A stretch of 47,072 bases of DNA, taken from assembly GCA_015068845.1 (NCBI GenBank), contig SVJR01000009.1, forward strand, positions 1-47,072, written 5' to 3'. This document shows, piece by piece, positions 1 through 10,375 of this stretch. The position numbers were made by a program, and so were the translations under genes. Position 1 is the stretch's first letter. Every line of letters begins with the position of its first letter. This DNA comes from Oscillospiraceae bacterium (GTDB lineage: Bacteria > Bacillota > Clostridia > Monoglobales > Monoglobaceae). Under the pieces are notes generated by a model. The model was not told the origin of the DNA, searched no databases, and saw only the letters and a list, made by a program, of their open reading frames with translations.

Positions 1-618
1 GTAATGGCTGCTGCAAAATTCTATGAGAGCTTAGGTGCTGAGCTGGTCGAAGTTTCGATGCCTTCTCTCAAGTATGCCGTTTCTGCTTATTACCTTCTTG
101 CTTGTGCGGAAGCAAGTTCGAACCTTTCTCGCTATGACGGTGTTAAATACGGTTACCGTACCGATTCGCCCAATAGCTACGACAAACTCATTAAAAAGAC
201 CCGTAACGAAGGCTTTGGTGCAGAAGTTAAGCGTAGAATTCTTCTCGGCACCTATGCGCTTTCCAGCGGATATTACGATGCATACTACAAAAAGGCTTTG
301 GCAGTGCGTCAGCAATGCCGCGCAGAGCACGATGCAATTTTTGCAGAGTGTGACATTATGCTTACGCCTACAGCTCCCACAGTTGCATATAAGGCCGGTT
401 CAAACATTGATGATCCGGTTAAAATGTATCTGGCAGATATCTGCACCGTTACCGCAAACATTGCCGGAATCCCTGCAATTTCTGTTCCCTGCGGAACCGA
501 TAAATCAGGTATGCCAATCGGCTTCTCTCTTTCTGCAAAGCGTTTTGACGACGCAAAGCTTATCGGTGCAGCTGATATTTACGAAAACGAACATCCGCAT
601 CCGGCGGTTATATTATAA
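1..618 (+). CDS. gatA: Asp/Glu-tRNA amidotransferase subunit A (C-terminal part)
   Basis: This is the last 205 codons of GatA, the amidase subunit that releases ammonia from glutamine for conversion of misacylated Glu-tRNA(Gln) or Asp-tRNA(Asn). The gene enters from the left edge already in frame, so the ATG at base 4 is internal. The visible part contains the C-terminal amidase-fold segments LTPTAPTVA, NIAGIPAISVPCG and GMPIGFSLSA, which are characteristic of GatA. The catalytic Ser-cisSer-Lys residues lie upstream of the window and cannot be checked. Only 18 bases separate its stop from gatB, so the two are co-transcribed, as in the usual gatCAB order; gatC would be expected upstream, outside the window. 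Confidence 0.96.
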   Translation, partial: VMAAAKFYESLGAELVEVSMPSLKYAVSAYYLLACAEASSNLSRYDGVKYGYRTDSPNSYDKLIKKTRNEGFGAEVKRRILLGTYALSSGYYDAYYKKALAVRQQCRAEHDAIFAECDIMLTPTAPTVAYKAGSNIDDPVKMYLADICTVTANIAGIPAISVPCGTDKSGMPIGFSLSAKRFDDAKLIGAADIYENEHPHPAVIL

Positions 619-636
619 ATGAGGAGGTAATTTAAA

Positions 637-2061
637 ATGTGCGCAAAATACGATACAGTCATCGGTCTGGAAATCCACGCCGAGCTTTCAACAAAAACTA
701 AAGCATTCTGCACTTGTGACGCCTCCTTTGGCGGTGACCCGAACACACATATCTGTCCCGTCTGCACAGGCCAGCCCGGTGCTCTGCCCGTAATCAACCA
801 CGCTGCAGTTGAGTATGCAATCCGTGCAGGTCTTGCCCTTAACTGTGATATTAACCGTTATACAAGATTTGACCGTAAGAACTACTTCTACCCCGATCTT
901 CCCAAGGCATACCAGATTTCACAGCTGGATCTTCCTCTTTGTATAAACGGACATCTCGAGCTTTCTACCGGAACGGTTGTAAGAATTCATCAGATTCACC
1001 TTGAAGAAGATGCCGGAAAGCTTGTTCATGACGATTATCACGGCGAAAGCTGGGCGGACTATAATCGTTGCAGCGTTCCGCTGATAGAGATTGTTACCGA
1101 ACCGGACATTAAATCTTCAGAAGAAGCTGCGGAATTTGTTTCAAAGATTGCTCTTTACCTTAAATACCTTAATGTATGTGATGCAAAAATGCAGGAAGGC
1201 TCAATCCGTGCTGATGTCAATGTTTCGCTCAAGCCTGCAGGGTCAACCGTTTTAGGTGACAGAGCAGAAATCAAAAACCTTAACTCCTTCCGCTCTATTC
1301 AAAGAGCGATTGAATGTGAAATTGCCCGTCAGACCGAAATTTTGGACGGCGGCGGCAAGGTTATTCAGGAAACTCGCCGTTTTGACGATGCAACCGGTAC
1401 AACCTCATCGCTCAGAAGTAAGGAAAACGCAAATGACTACCGTTACTTCCCCGAACCGGATATTCTTGCGATTACATTCAGCGAAGAAGATATCGAAAAG
1501 GCAAAACGCGAAATTCCTCTTCTTCCCCAGCAACGCGTAGCAAAATATATCAACGAGTTTGGTCTTACCGCCGAGGATGCCAGAGTTCTTACATCAGAAA
1601 AATATCTTTCTGACTTTTACGACGAAGCGGTTGCCGTTTATCCCGAATATAAAAGCGTATCAAATATGTTCCAGACGGAGCTTATGCGTCGTGTAAAGGA
1701 AACCGACAGCGAAGAACTTCCGTTCCCCGCAAAAGACTTTGCAAGGGTTTGCGAAATGGCAGACAAAAACACCATTAACAGAAATGATGCTAAAGTTATT
1801 CTTCGTATTATGTTTGAAGAAGGCGGAAACCCCGAAGAGATTGCTGAAAAAAACGGATTTATTGTTGTTGAAGATACTGCAGCGATTGCTGAGGTTGTTG
1901 ATGCACTCTTCAAAGAGCGTCCCGACCTTATTGAAGACTATAAAAACGGCAAAACAAATGTATTCGGCTTCTTTATGGGTCAGGCAAATCGTGCTCTCAA
2001 GGGCAAAGCAACACCTATGACTGTTAAGGCATATATCGAAAAGAAGTTTAGTGAAGTTTAA
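637..2061 (+). CDS. gatB: Asp/Glu-tRNA amidotransferase subunit B
   Basis: GatB is the kinase/transferase subunit of GatCAB: it phosphorylates the misacylated tRNA-bound Glu or Asp and completes the amide using ammonia delivered from GatA. The 474-residue length is normal for the family. The N-terminus carries the family hallmark VIGLEIHAELSTKTKAFC, followed by the conserved CPVCTGQPGALPVIN and the cradle-domain segment RKNYFYPDLPKAYQISQ. The C-terminal third is the helical and YqeY-like tRNA-binding tail. The ATG is preceded by GAGGAGG at good spacing. It is the last gene of its transcript and is followed by a clear terminator. Presence of GatCAB implies that at least one of glutaminyl- or asparaginyl-tRNA is made by transamidation here. 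Confidence 0.98.
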   Translation: MCAKYDTVIGLEIHAELSTKTKAFCTCDASFGGDPNTHICPVCTGQPGALPVINHAAVEYAIRAGLALNCDINRYTRFDRKNYFYPDLPKAYQISQLDLPLCINGHLELSTGTVVRIHQIHLEEDAGKLVHDDYHGESWADYNRCSVPLIEIVTEPDIKSSEEAAEFVSKIALYLKYLNVCDAKMQEGSIRADVNVSLKPAGSTVLGDRAEIKNLNSFRSIQRAIECEIARQTEILDGGGKVIQETRRFDDATGTTSSLRSKENANDYRYFPEPDILAITFSEEDIEKAKREIPLLPQQRVAKYINEFGLTAEDARVLTSEKYLSDFYDEAVAVYPEYKSVSNMFQTELMRRVKETDSEELPFPAKDFARVCEMADKNTINRNDAKVILRIMFEEGGNPEEIAEKNGFIVVEDTAAIAEVVDALFKERPDLIEDYKNGKTNVFGFFMGQANRALKGKATPMTVKAYIEKKFSEV

Positions 2062-2082
2062 TCTTAAAAATGTTTTCTCAAA

Positions 2083-2110
2083 AAAAAAGACAGCAAAAGC
2101 TGTCTTTTTT
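2083..2110. terminator. Bidirectional terminator after gatB and the SLH gene
   Basis: A hairpin with a 12-bp arm (AAAAAAGACAGC, loop AAAA, perfect complement) ends in a T run on both strands. It lies between the convergent stops of gatB (2061, + strand) and the SLH-protein gene (2113, - strand) and can serve both. Confidence 0.9.
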
Positions 2111-2112
2111 TA

Positions 2113-2769
2113 TTATCTTTCAAGTTCTGTACGCAATGTCATTAATTCTGTTGTTGAGTTGCCATCCATTATAACATATGTTGCACCATTGGGACTCCAC
2201 GAGCTTTGCGCCATAATCGGAATATCTAACGCTATGCTGAACATTGCCGCTACATCTGCTCTGATTGCCGGAACATCTATTTTAAGCATAAGGTCTTTGG
2301 TTAACCCAATTTTTTGAGCCGTCCTGAGATACCCTGCCGGATAGCCGCCCGTCTGTTCAGCCATTGGTGCGTATCCCATACTGTTTATTAGCATTTTAAT
2401 TATTTCTTCATTGGTTATATCTGATTCGGGGTTAAAATTTCCATTTTCATCACCTACGATAATTCCAAGATCCTTTATTGCATTTATATAGAACTTTGCC
2501 CAATGACTATCCATAACATCAGGAAACGCACTTACTGCAACTTCAGATGAAAAATCATCTTTCTTAATTCCCATAATAACACAAATCATCTTTGCTGCTT
2601 CCGCACGGGTTATGTTATCCTCAAGCCGCATATTTCCGTCATCATCACCAACCATTATCCCCAAACTCCTTAAATCTTCAAGTTGTTTTTTGCTTGGGAT
2701 ATCTTCTGCAAAAACCATACTTGATATAACCAATATTATTACTAAAAAAATACTTACAAACTTTTTCAT
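2113..2769 (-). CDS. Secreted S-layer homology (SLH) domain protein
   Basis: A small exported protein of 218 residues. It starts with a signal peptide: Lys-Lys, then a hydrophobic run FVSIFLVIILVISSMVFA with a plausible cut after the final Ala. The rest is SLH-type sequence: LGIMVGDDDGNM with ITRAEAAKMICVIMG, then FPDV...HWAKFYINAIKDLGIIVGDENGNF with ITNEEIIKMLINSMGY, then a weaker third repeat ending near residue 195. SLH domains normally bind secondary wall polymers and hold proteins to the envelope. Almost nothing else is present, so its own activity is unknown. I chose the ATG at 2769 because AAGGAG lies at proper spacing; the longer frame would run into the upstream gene. It is the third gene of a BlaI/M56 operon, 13 bases after the protease gene, which suggests it is induced by the same envelope signal. 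Confidence 0.88.
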   Translation of the reverse strand: MKKFVSIFLVIILVISSMVFAEDIPSKKQLEDLRSLGIMVGDDDGNMRLEDNITRAEAAKMICVIMGIKKDDFSSEVAVSAFPDVMDSHWAKFYINAIKDLGIIVGDENGNFNPESDITNEEIIKMLINSMGYAPMAEQTGGYPAGYLRTAQKIGLTKDLMLKIDVPAIRADVAAMFSIALDIPIMAQSSWSPNGATYVIMDGNSTTELMTLRTELER

Positions 2770-2782
2770 TTTTACACTCTCC

Positions 2783-4279
2783 TTAATAAATAATAATTTC
2801 ACTTTCTATTTCCCAGTTATTGCGAAGTGACCCCTTAACAATAACATCGTATTTTATACTTTTATCTAAATCTTCAATCACGCATACTCCACTTTTGTTT
2901 ACAGGGAAACTTCTTGCACCATTCAGAACTTTCCCCGTTTGACTGTCAGCAAAGCTTACTTCAACCACTTCGTTTGCATTTGATAAAACCGCAACAGAAA
3001 TACACCCCTTTGAATCCGGCATTACTCCTTTAATTATTCTCGTATCTCCGCCGTCATAATTAAACTCGGTCTTTATGTACTGCCTACCCTCTTTTTTTAA
3101 GCCATTTTCAATGGATTTAAAAGAAACATTTTGGGATGGTTCTGTAATTTCTGCAGATGTTACCTCCATTGACTCATCAATAGGTAAAACTTCTTCCTTT
3201 TTGTTGTCATCTTTAGTGTAAGGAAGCAAAATTAGTTTATTTTCAACTTTTTCTTCTACAATACGGACCGTTTCAGGGGCAGAAACAACTATCGTCGCTA
3301 AAGGAAATTGATTAGCTTCGGTAAAAGGCGTTATATTTACAGCAGTATTAACTGCAAAAACAGCAAAGCCTTGAACACAAAACACAAAAAGCATTCCTGT
3401 TATAATAAAGCCTAATTTGCTTTTATAACCTTTTTCTATTTCCTTGAATCTTTTCTCTAATAATGGTTTTTTGTTTGCCATACCTACACCAAACGCTATA
3501 TTTGTTGATATAGACTTTTCAAAAACATATAGTATACTGCGCATATACTCCTTCTTTTCATCCGCGCTCATCCTTTGTGTAGCCTCTATATCACAGGATA
3601 TTTCACATTCCTTTTCTATCTCGCGCACCATAATATAAGTCAAAGGATTAAACCAATGAATACAGCGCACAAGAATAGCAAGATTCTTATAAAGTAAATC
3701 ATTGCGTTTAAGATGAACCAATTCGTGCGCCAATATGTTGTCAATAACTTTTTCATCCGTAATGGTCTCCGGAATAAATAACCGCGGACTAAATACTCCA
3801 ATTAAAACCGGCGCTTTTAAGACAGAAGCTGTACGAACTTCCATTGCGACATATTTTAATTTGTGACAAGACAAAAAAGTGGAATTTTTAAGCAAAACTT
3901 TTTTGAATAAGCTGTATTCAAGAAATACTCCCGTTCCAAAACAGATTGAACCCACAATCCAAAGATATGAACAAACCTCAAACCAACTTATAGACTTTTC
4001 ACCAATCTCAGTTTTTGCATCGAGTAAATGTCCGGTCTGCTTTGCAATAATTTTCACCCCTTCAAATCTATTTATTGAGTCGGGTACATTCCACGAATCA
4101 AAAATAAGTGTTGGAAAAGCAACGGAAATCATGGTAAGTATTACCGGAATCCACACATAATACTGAAATTTGTGACCAATAAACTTTTCCGTTAGAGGTT
4201 TAAACATTATAATAAAAACAACAATAATACTCCCCATCAAACTAAGCTGCAAAATGGTTTTAAAGGCTTCCAACAACAT
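2783..4279 (-). CDS. M56 family (BlaR1/MecR1-like) membrane metalloprotease sensor
   Basis: A 498-residue polytopic protein related to BlaR1. Hydrophobic segments lie near residues 10-27, 42-60, 105-120 and 290-310. Between the third and fourth sits the M56 zinc protease signature HELVH (about residues 185-189), followed by the ECEISCD segment that usually supplies the remaining ligand. In the family, a signal sensed outside activates the protease, which then relieves the BlaI-type repressor. The extracellular C-terminus (about residues 312-498) is not a penicillin-binding domain: I see no SxxK/KTG serine active site. It has a Glu/Lys-rich linker, then a beta-rich tail ending DVIVKGSLRNNWEIESEI. 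The ligand is therefore unknown and probably not a beta-lactam. The start is the ATG with GAGGTG six bases upstream, not the GTG inside that site. The gene sits between blaI-like and SLH genes. Confidence 0.88.
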   Translation of the reverse strand: MLLEAFKTILQLSLMGSIIVVFIIMFKPLTEKFIGHKFQYYVWIPVILTMISVAFPTLIFDSWNVPDSINRFEGVKIIAKQTGHLLDAKTEIGEKSISWFEVCSYLWIVGSICFGTGVFLEYSLFKKVLLKNSTFLSCHKLKYVAMEVRTASVLKAPVLIGVFSPRLFIPETITDEKVIDNILAHELVHLKRNDLLYKNLAILVRCIHWFNPLTYIMVREIEKECEISCDIEATQRMSADEKKEYMRSILYVFEKSISTNIAFGVGMANKKPLLEKRFKEIEKGYKSKLGFIITGMLFVFCVQGFAVFAVNTAVNITPFTEANQFPLATIVVSAPETVRIVEEKVENKLILLPYTKDDNKKEEVLPIDESMEVTSAEITEPSQNVSFKSIENGLKKEGRQYIKTEFNYDGGDTRIIKGVMPDSKGCISVAVLSNANEVVEVSFADSQTGKVLNGARSFPVNKSGVCVIEDLDKSIKYDVIVKGSLRNNWEIESEIIIY

Positions 4280-4296
4280 AACATTCACCTCTCTTT

Positions 4297-4662
4297 TTAA
4301 AGGCTAAACATTTTGCGTATTTTTTCAAGGTCTTCTGCAGTCATTTCTTCACTACCTAAAAGTGAAACTGCAAGTTCCCTCACAGAACCTCCGTATAGCT
4401 TTGAAACAAGTCGGTTTGTTTGTTCTTTTTTATACTCTTCACGCTTTAAAACAGCAGAATAATATATAATGCGGTTTTCTTTTTGCGATGTCACCACTCC
4501 TTTTTCTGCTAAGCGTAAAAGCATTGTGCCTACTGTATTATACTTCCACTTCTCACCTAATACGCCATCACAAACCTCCTGAATACTAAGTGGCTTGTCT
4601 TCTTTCCACAACACCTCCAATATTTCCAGCTCAGCCTCGCTTATATTGATGCTTTTTTTCAA
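4297..4662 (-). CDS. BlaI/MecI/CopY-family transcriptional repressor
   Basis: A 121-residue winged-helix repressor of the BlaI/MecI family. The N-terminal half has the family pattern ISEAELEILEVLWKEDKPLS, then the recognition helix region KYNTVGTMLLRLAEKGVV. The C-terminal half is the dimerisation part, normally the place where the partner M56 protease cuts or destabilises the protein. The preferred start is TTG at 4662, with AGGTG six bases upstream; a GTG three codons earlier is possible but poorly placed relative to its own site. It is first in the operon, 17 bases before the M56 gene, and two palindromes matching BlaI-type operators overlap its promoter, so autoregulation is very likely. 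Family assignment is firm; the inducer is not known. Confidence 0.92.
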   Translation of the reverse strand: MKKSINISEAELEILEVLWKEDKPLSIQEVCDGVLGEKWKYNTVGTMLLRLAEKGVVTSQKENRIIYYSAVLKREEYKKEQTNRLVSKLYGGSVRELAVSLLGSEEMTAEDLEKIRKMFSL

Positions 4663-4685
4663 AATAAACACCTCGCTTTTTTACT

Positions 4686-4724
4686 CCTACAATTGTAAGT
4701 TTAATTATATCTTACACTCGTAGG
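4686..4724. promoter_or_regulatory. Paired BlaI-like operators
   Basis: Two related palindromes in opposite orientation occupy the promoter of the repressor operon. Bases 4686-4699 read, on the minus strand, CTTACAATTGTAGG and contain the exact TACA-N2-TGTA dyad typical of BlaI/MecI operators. Bases 4711-4724 read CTTACACTCGTAGG on the plus strand, an imperfect copy. Both overlap the presumed -10 and spacer. Binding by the adjacent repressor is inferred from position and from the family consensus. Confidence 0.82.
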
Positions 4725-4737
4725 AACATTTTGTCAA
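4704..4737 (-). promoter_or_regulatory. Sigma-A promoter of the BlaI/M56/SLH operon
   Basis: A perfect -35 (TTGACA, 4732-4737 on the complement) is followed 17 bases later by TAAGAT; a perfect TATAAT lies five bases further downstream (4704-4709). Which -10 is used cannot be settled by eye. The element is interleaved with the two repressor palindromes. Confidence 0.75.
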
Positions 4738-4752
4738 TAGTTTTTTTAAAAA

Positions 4753-4784
4753 AATAATGGAACAGTTTTTACTGTTCCATTATT
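4753..4784 (-). terminator. Terminator after ligA
   Basis: A perfect 14-bp stem (AATAATGGAACAGT with its complement) and a 4-base loop lies immediately after the ligA stop codon, with T-rich sequence following on the minus strand. Confidence 0.88.
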
Positions 4785-7017
<2,233 letters not shown>

Positions 7018-7089
7018 ATTCAGCACTCACCATCCTTTTATTCCTCTGTTATTCTATCACAATTTAAAAAAAGTGTCAACAAAGTAAAA

Positions 7090-7112
7090 AGCTGCGGCAA
7101 GATGCCGCAGCT
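7090..7112 (-). terminator. Terminator after nagA
   Basis: A GC-rich perfect stem of 10 bp (AGCTGCGGCA) with a 3-base loop lies eight bases past the nagA stop and is followed on the minus strand by TTTTTACTTTG. It closes the amino-sugar operon. Confidence 0.9.
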
Positions 7113-7119
7113 AAAATTT

Positions 7120-8271
7120 TTATACTGTCTGTTTTCCACCAACAAATACATGGCTTACATTGATATCATCATCAAAGATTAAAACATCTGCAGCCTTGCC
7201 TTTTTCAAGAACGCCAGTATTAAGACCAAACATCTTTGCAGGGTTTTCAGTCAGCATTTTTACTGCCGAAAGAAGCGAAATTCCCGCTTCCTTTGTGCAT
7301 ACACGGATAAGTCTGTCGGTTGTGGCGATGCTTCCGGCAAAAGCACTTCGGTCGGGAAGCTTACAAACACCGTCTTCCACAACATAGCCTACACCGTATT
7401 CAAGTGACTCGGTTACACTTGAGCCTGAAGCTTTGAGCGCATCGGTGCAAAGAATAATCTTGTCATCGCCCTTAATTTTATAAATCATTTTGATAAGATC
7501 GGGCGGCAGATGCTTGCCGTCTGTGATAAGCTCAACATTCATATCATCTGTAAGATATGCGTGCTCAATAATGCCCAGTATTCTGTACCCCTTTTCTCTT
7601 GTTATTGTCGATGTGCAAGAATAAAGGTGAGTAACGAGCCTGCAACCGTTCTCAAAGGCTCTCTCACAATCAGCCTGTTTTGCCGCAGAGTGTCCGATTG
7701 ATGCAATAATACCCTTATCTGTAATGTACTTGCAGAATTCCTCATTAGTATCGCGTTCAGGAGCATAACTCCAGCGTTTAATGATTTTAGAACCAAACTC
7801 CTCAACAAGCGCGGTATAATCTTCTTTTTTAGGACTGGTAATCAAGTCAGGCGCCTGAGCCCCGCACATTTCAATCGCAAAATACGGGCCTTCCATATGA
7901 GCACCTGCAATATTTGTTTTTGAAACCTTGTTATCCATACAAGTCTTAAGATTTTTAAGGAATTTATGCATATGTTCAAAAGAAACAGCGCTACAAGTTG
8001 GGAAAATTGTTGTCGTACCATGACTCATATGATAGTCTGCAGCCTTTGCAATTTCCTCAGGGCTGCCGAGGTAAAAGTCAACATCAACACCGCCGTGGAT
8101 ATGTGTATCAATAAATCCTGGAGAAACAATCTTGTCTGTTGCATCAATTTCGTTATCAAAAGTAAAGTCTTTTTCGGTTACATCAATTATTCCGCTTTCA
8201 TCAAAATAGATATAGCCATCAACAAACTTATCCCTTACAATAATCCGTTTACTTTTTATCCTTGTAATCAT
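7120..8271 (-). CDS. nagA: N-acetylglucosamine-6-phosphate deacetylase
   Basis: NagA removes the acetyl group from GlcNAc-6-phosphate, giving GlcN-6-phosphate for NagB. The 383-residue protein belongs to the amidohydrolase superfamily and retains the metal and catalytic residues visible in the family: HxH at 57/59 (DTHIHGG), Glu127 (GAHMEGPYF), His194 (SIGHSAA), His215 (VTHLYSC) and the catalytic Asp277 (LCTDALKASG). Its ATG overlaps the nagB stop (ATGA), indicating translational coupling. It is the last gene of the operon and is followed by a strong terminator. It could act on wall-derived GlcNAc during recycling or on imported amino sugars; no transporter is present here to decide. Confidence 0.96.
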   Translation of the reverse strand: MITRIKSKRIIVRDKFVDGYIYFDESGIIDVTEKDFTFDNEIDATDKIVSPGFIDTHIHGGVDVDFYLGSPEEIAKAADYHMSHGTTTIFPTCSAVSFEHMHKFLKNLKTCMDNKVSKTNIAGAHMEGPYFAIEMCGAQAPDLITSPKKEDYTALVEEFGSKIIKRWSYAPERDTNEEFCKYITDKGIIASIGHSAAKQADCERAFENGCRLVTHLYSCTSTITREKGYRILGIIEHAYLTDDMNVELITDGKHLPPDLIKMIYKIKGDDKIILCTDALKASGSSVTESLEYGVGYVVEDGVCKLPDRSAFAGSIATTDRLIRVCTKEAGISLLSAVKMLTENPAKMFGLNTGVLEKGKAADVLIFDDDINVSHVFVGGKQTV

Positions 8272-9032
8272 AATGTTACCTTTGCAGCACTGTCAGGATC
8301 ACAGTAAAGTGCAGCGCTGTCGTGCTTTCTTAAAATTGTTGCAGGGCAGTTCTCGTTGATTTCAGCTGTAAGCATTTCGTTTACAGCCCAAGCCTTTGTA
8401 GGAGCAGGAACGCTGCAGAACATATGCTTGCCCGCAAGAAGTGCAGGAACAGTAAGTGTAAGCGCGAACTTTGGAACATCATCAATAGTTGCAAAGCAAC
8501 CGTCGTTTACCTGCTGGTTTCTGCAAACATCATCGAGAAGTGCTTTTTTAACGAATACCTTATCGTTGAAATCTGCAACACCGGGGTCATTAAATGCAAT
8601 ATGACCATTTTCACCGATACCGAGGATTACGATATCTGTGGGATACTTTTTAAGAAGTCCCTCATAGCGTGCACATTCTGCATCAACATCTTCTGCTGAA
8701 CAGTCAACATAGTTAACCGACTTGAAGGGCACTTTTGAGAAAATATGCTCGTCAAGATAGATTGCAAACTTCTGGGGCGAATCCTTGGGAAGTCCGAGAT
8801 ATTCGTCCATATGGAATGCATTGATTTTTGTCCAGTCAATCTCCTTATGCTCAACGAGGTGAGCAAGAGTTTCGTTCTGTGAGGGTGCCGCTGCAAAAAT
8901 AATATTAATTTCATCTTTTTCTGCCTGAAGTGCAACTATTGTCGCAGCAATATCCTCCGCTGCTTTTTTACCCATTAAATCTCTTGAGTCAAGAAAATTA
9001 ACGGTGAGTTTATCAACTTTAAATGTTCTCAT
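8268..9032 (-). CDS. nagB: Glucosamine-6-phosphate deaminase/isomerase family protein
   Basis: This 254-residue protein matches NagB, which converts glucosamine-6-phosphate to fructose-6-phosphate and ammonia. Key motifs are FHMDEYLGLP (catalytic Asp76 region) and GIGENGHIAFNDP, which carries the ring-opening histidine. The Asn next to Gly-His also occurs in Bacillus NagB proteins, so it is not a sign of decay. The start codon shares one base with the stop of the upstream isomerase gene, and the stop overlaps nagA. The pairing with nagA supports GlcN6P as substrate, but members of this family also act on related phosphosugars, and the adjoining isomerase and dehydrogenase genes leave room for a different amino sugar. 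Confidence 0.9.
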   Translation of the reverse strand: MRTFKVDKLTVNFLDSRDLMGKKAAEDIAATIVALQAEKDEINIIFAAAPSQNETLAHLVEHKEIDWTKINAFHMDEYLGLPKDSPQKFAIYLDEHIFSKVPFKSVNYVDCSAEDVDAECARYEGLLKKYPTDIVILGIGENGHIAFNDPGVADFNDKVFVKKALLDDVCRNQQVNDGCFATIDDVPKFALTLTVPALLAGKHMFCSVPAPTKAWAVNEMLTAEINENCPATILRKHDSAALYCDPDSAAKVTL

Positions 9033-9892
9033 TATTCTATTCCTTTCAATATTTCAAATATTCTGTTTGCCGCATCCGTGAAAGCTTCCTGGCTGTTTGC
9101 GTAAGAAATTTCTTTTTTCAGCTCCTTAGCATCCTGAACAAGGTCGTTAAGGCCGCAGAAGTCAACCAGGTGGGGCTCCATAGAAATTACAAACGGTTCT
9201 TCAACCTTCTTTGCGTGCATTGCGAGAATTTCCGCAATCTTTGCATCGCCCATACCCGGAGGAACAATTATACCGTCAATTGTTCCGTCCTTGAGATGGA
9301 AATACGCAATATATTCTTTAAGCATTTCGTATGCTTTAATCGGGTCATAGCCGCCAAGACGGAAGTTACCCATATCAAATACACACTTGAGTCTGCCACT
9401 GAAATATTCAAGAACCTCGAGGCAGCTTTCGGGGCTTTCGCCGTAAATTTCACCTTCGTTTTCGTGGCAGAGGACTACGCCATACTCTTCAGCAAGAGCA
9501 ACCATCTTTTCAAGTCTTGCATAGACTTCCTTTTTTGAAGCCTCACAAAAGCCCTTATCTTTATGGGGATAAAAGCTGAACATACGGATAAACTTTGCAC
9601 CAAGAATATTTGCATAGCGGTAAACTCTTTTACATTTTTCGATATGCTCATCAAAGCAATCGTCCAAAGTAATTTTACCCAAAGGTGAGCCTACTGCAGA
9701 AACCTTTATCCCATTTTCGTCGAGGTAAGCCTTTAAATCCTTAACCTCTTCTTCGGTGAGGTCTGCAATGTTCTTTTCGTTTATAAAACGAACTTCGATG
9801 TGGTTAATGCCGAGGGTTTTGAAGCCCTCGACATGAGTCTTTAAATCGCTGTCAAATTCATCAGCAAAACCGCTGACAATAAATTTACTCAT
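9032..9892 (-). CDS. Sugar phosphate isomerase/epimerase (xylose isomerase-like TIM barrel)
   Basis: A 286-residue protein of the AP-endonuclease-2/xylose isomerase-like TIM-barrel superfamily. Typical features are the N-terminal strand FIVSGFADEF, IEVRFINEKN, the central CHENEGEIYG with metal-binding Glu, CVFDMGNFRLGG (Asp/His-region strand), AYFHLKDGTIDG and the C-terminal VISMEPHL strand with the last Glu. Such enzymes isomerise or epimerise keto-sugars or inositol derivatives with a divalent metal. The ATG has AAAGGAG at good spacing. It lies between nagB (one-base overlap) and an oxidoreductase pseudogene. TIM-barrel isomerases next to Gfo/Idh/MocA oxidoreductases usually form a sugar catabolic route, but the substrate cannot be named from sequence. 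Confidence 0.88.
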   Translation of the reverse strand: MSKFIVSGFADEFDSDLKTHVEGFKTLGINHIEVRFINEKNIADLTEEEVKDLKAYLDENGIKVSAVGSPLGKITLDDCFDEHIEKCKRVYRYANILGAKFIRMFSFYPHKDKGFCEASKKEVYARLEKMVALAEEYGVVLCHENEGEIYGESPESCLEVLEYFSGRLKCVFDMGNFRLGGYDPIKAYEMLKEYIAYFHLKDGTIDGIIVPPGMGDAKIAEILAMHAKKVEEPFVISMEPHLVDFCGLNDLVQDAKELKKEISYANSQEAFTDAANRIFEILKGIE

Positions 9893-9911
9893 TTTGATTT
9901 CTCCTTTCAGA

Positions 9912-10353
9912 TTATTTTAAAAATGCTGCCGGGTCGAGAACCTCAACCACTGCGCCTGTTTCGTATGCTTTCTGTATAGCATCAAGCAGAAATACCGGAC
10001 GGAAGAAATCTTCATACGTAGTTTTGGTCATCATTCCAGGGAAAAATCAGGTTTCCGTCCTGAACTCTGCCCATTTCTCCGGTTTCTTTGATGCAAGATA
10101 CGGCTTTGCGTATTTGTAGTGGTTATCGCCGTGACGGGCTGTAATAATAACACTGTCAACCTTGCCTACAGCATCGTCATAGTTTTTCATCACTTCAACG
10201 CCATAATCGGCATTTAGTTTTTTCAGCTGATTCCTTTTCCTCGCTGTAAATACCGATAACTTTGAATTCGGAATCGAGGCCTTCCTGTTTAAGCGCTTTT
10301 AAAATACTGTTGGCATGCGAATTTTCACAGCCAAGAATTACAAGATTATATAT
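9912..10353 (-). pseudogene. Decayed Gfo/Idh/MocA oxidoreductase
   Basis: This 483-base gap between genes holds recognisable pieces of an NAD(P)-dependent oxidoreductase in several frames. The first piece begins after an intact AGGAGG and nine-base spacer, but the expected start codon is ATA; it reads YNLVILGCENSHANSILKAL, a Rossmann-type N-terminus. A one-base insertion in an A run near 10220 shifts the frame to NADYGVEVMKNYDDAVGKVD and SVIITARHGDNHYKYAKPYL. The middle of the protein, including the usual DKP/EKP catalytic region, is missing (roughly 150 or more codons by family length). The end reads KETGEMGRVQDGNLIFPWND, then shifts again to TTYEDFFRPVFLLDAIQKAY and stops at 9912. Start loss, deletion and two shifts together make this a true relic rather than a single sequencing error. 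Confidence 0.9.
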
Positions 10354-10375
10354 AGTTGGTTTCCTCCTGCTAAAA

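Noticed and set aside
2051-2317. 88-codon open frame overlapping the end of gatB
   Set aside because: It runs through the terminator hairpin and antisense to the SLH gene, with no start signal of its own.
9023-9538. 171-codon open frame on the plus strand
   Set aside because: It lies antisense to the isomerase gene, has no ribosome binding site, and its protein is Phe/Cys/Asn-rich low-quality sequence typical of a shadow frame.
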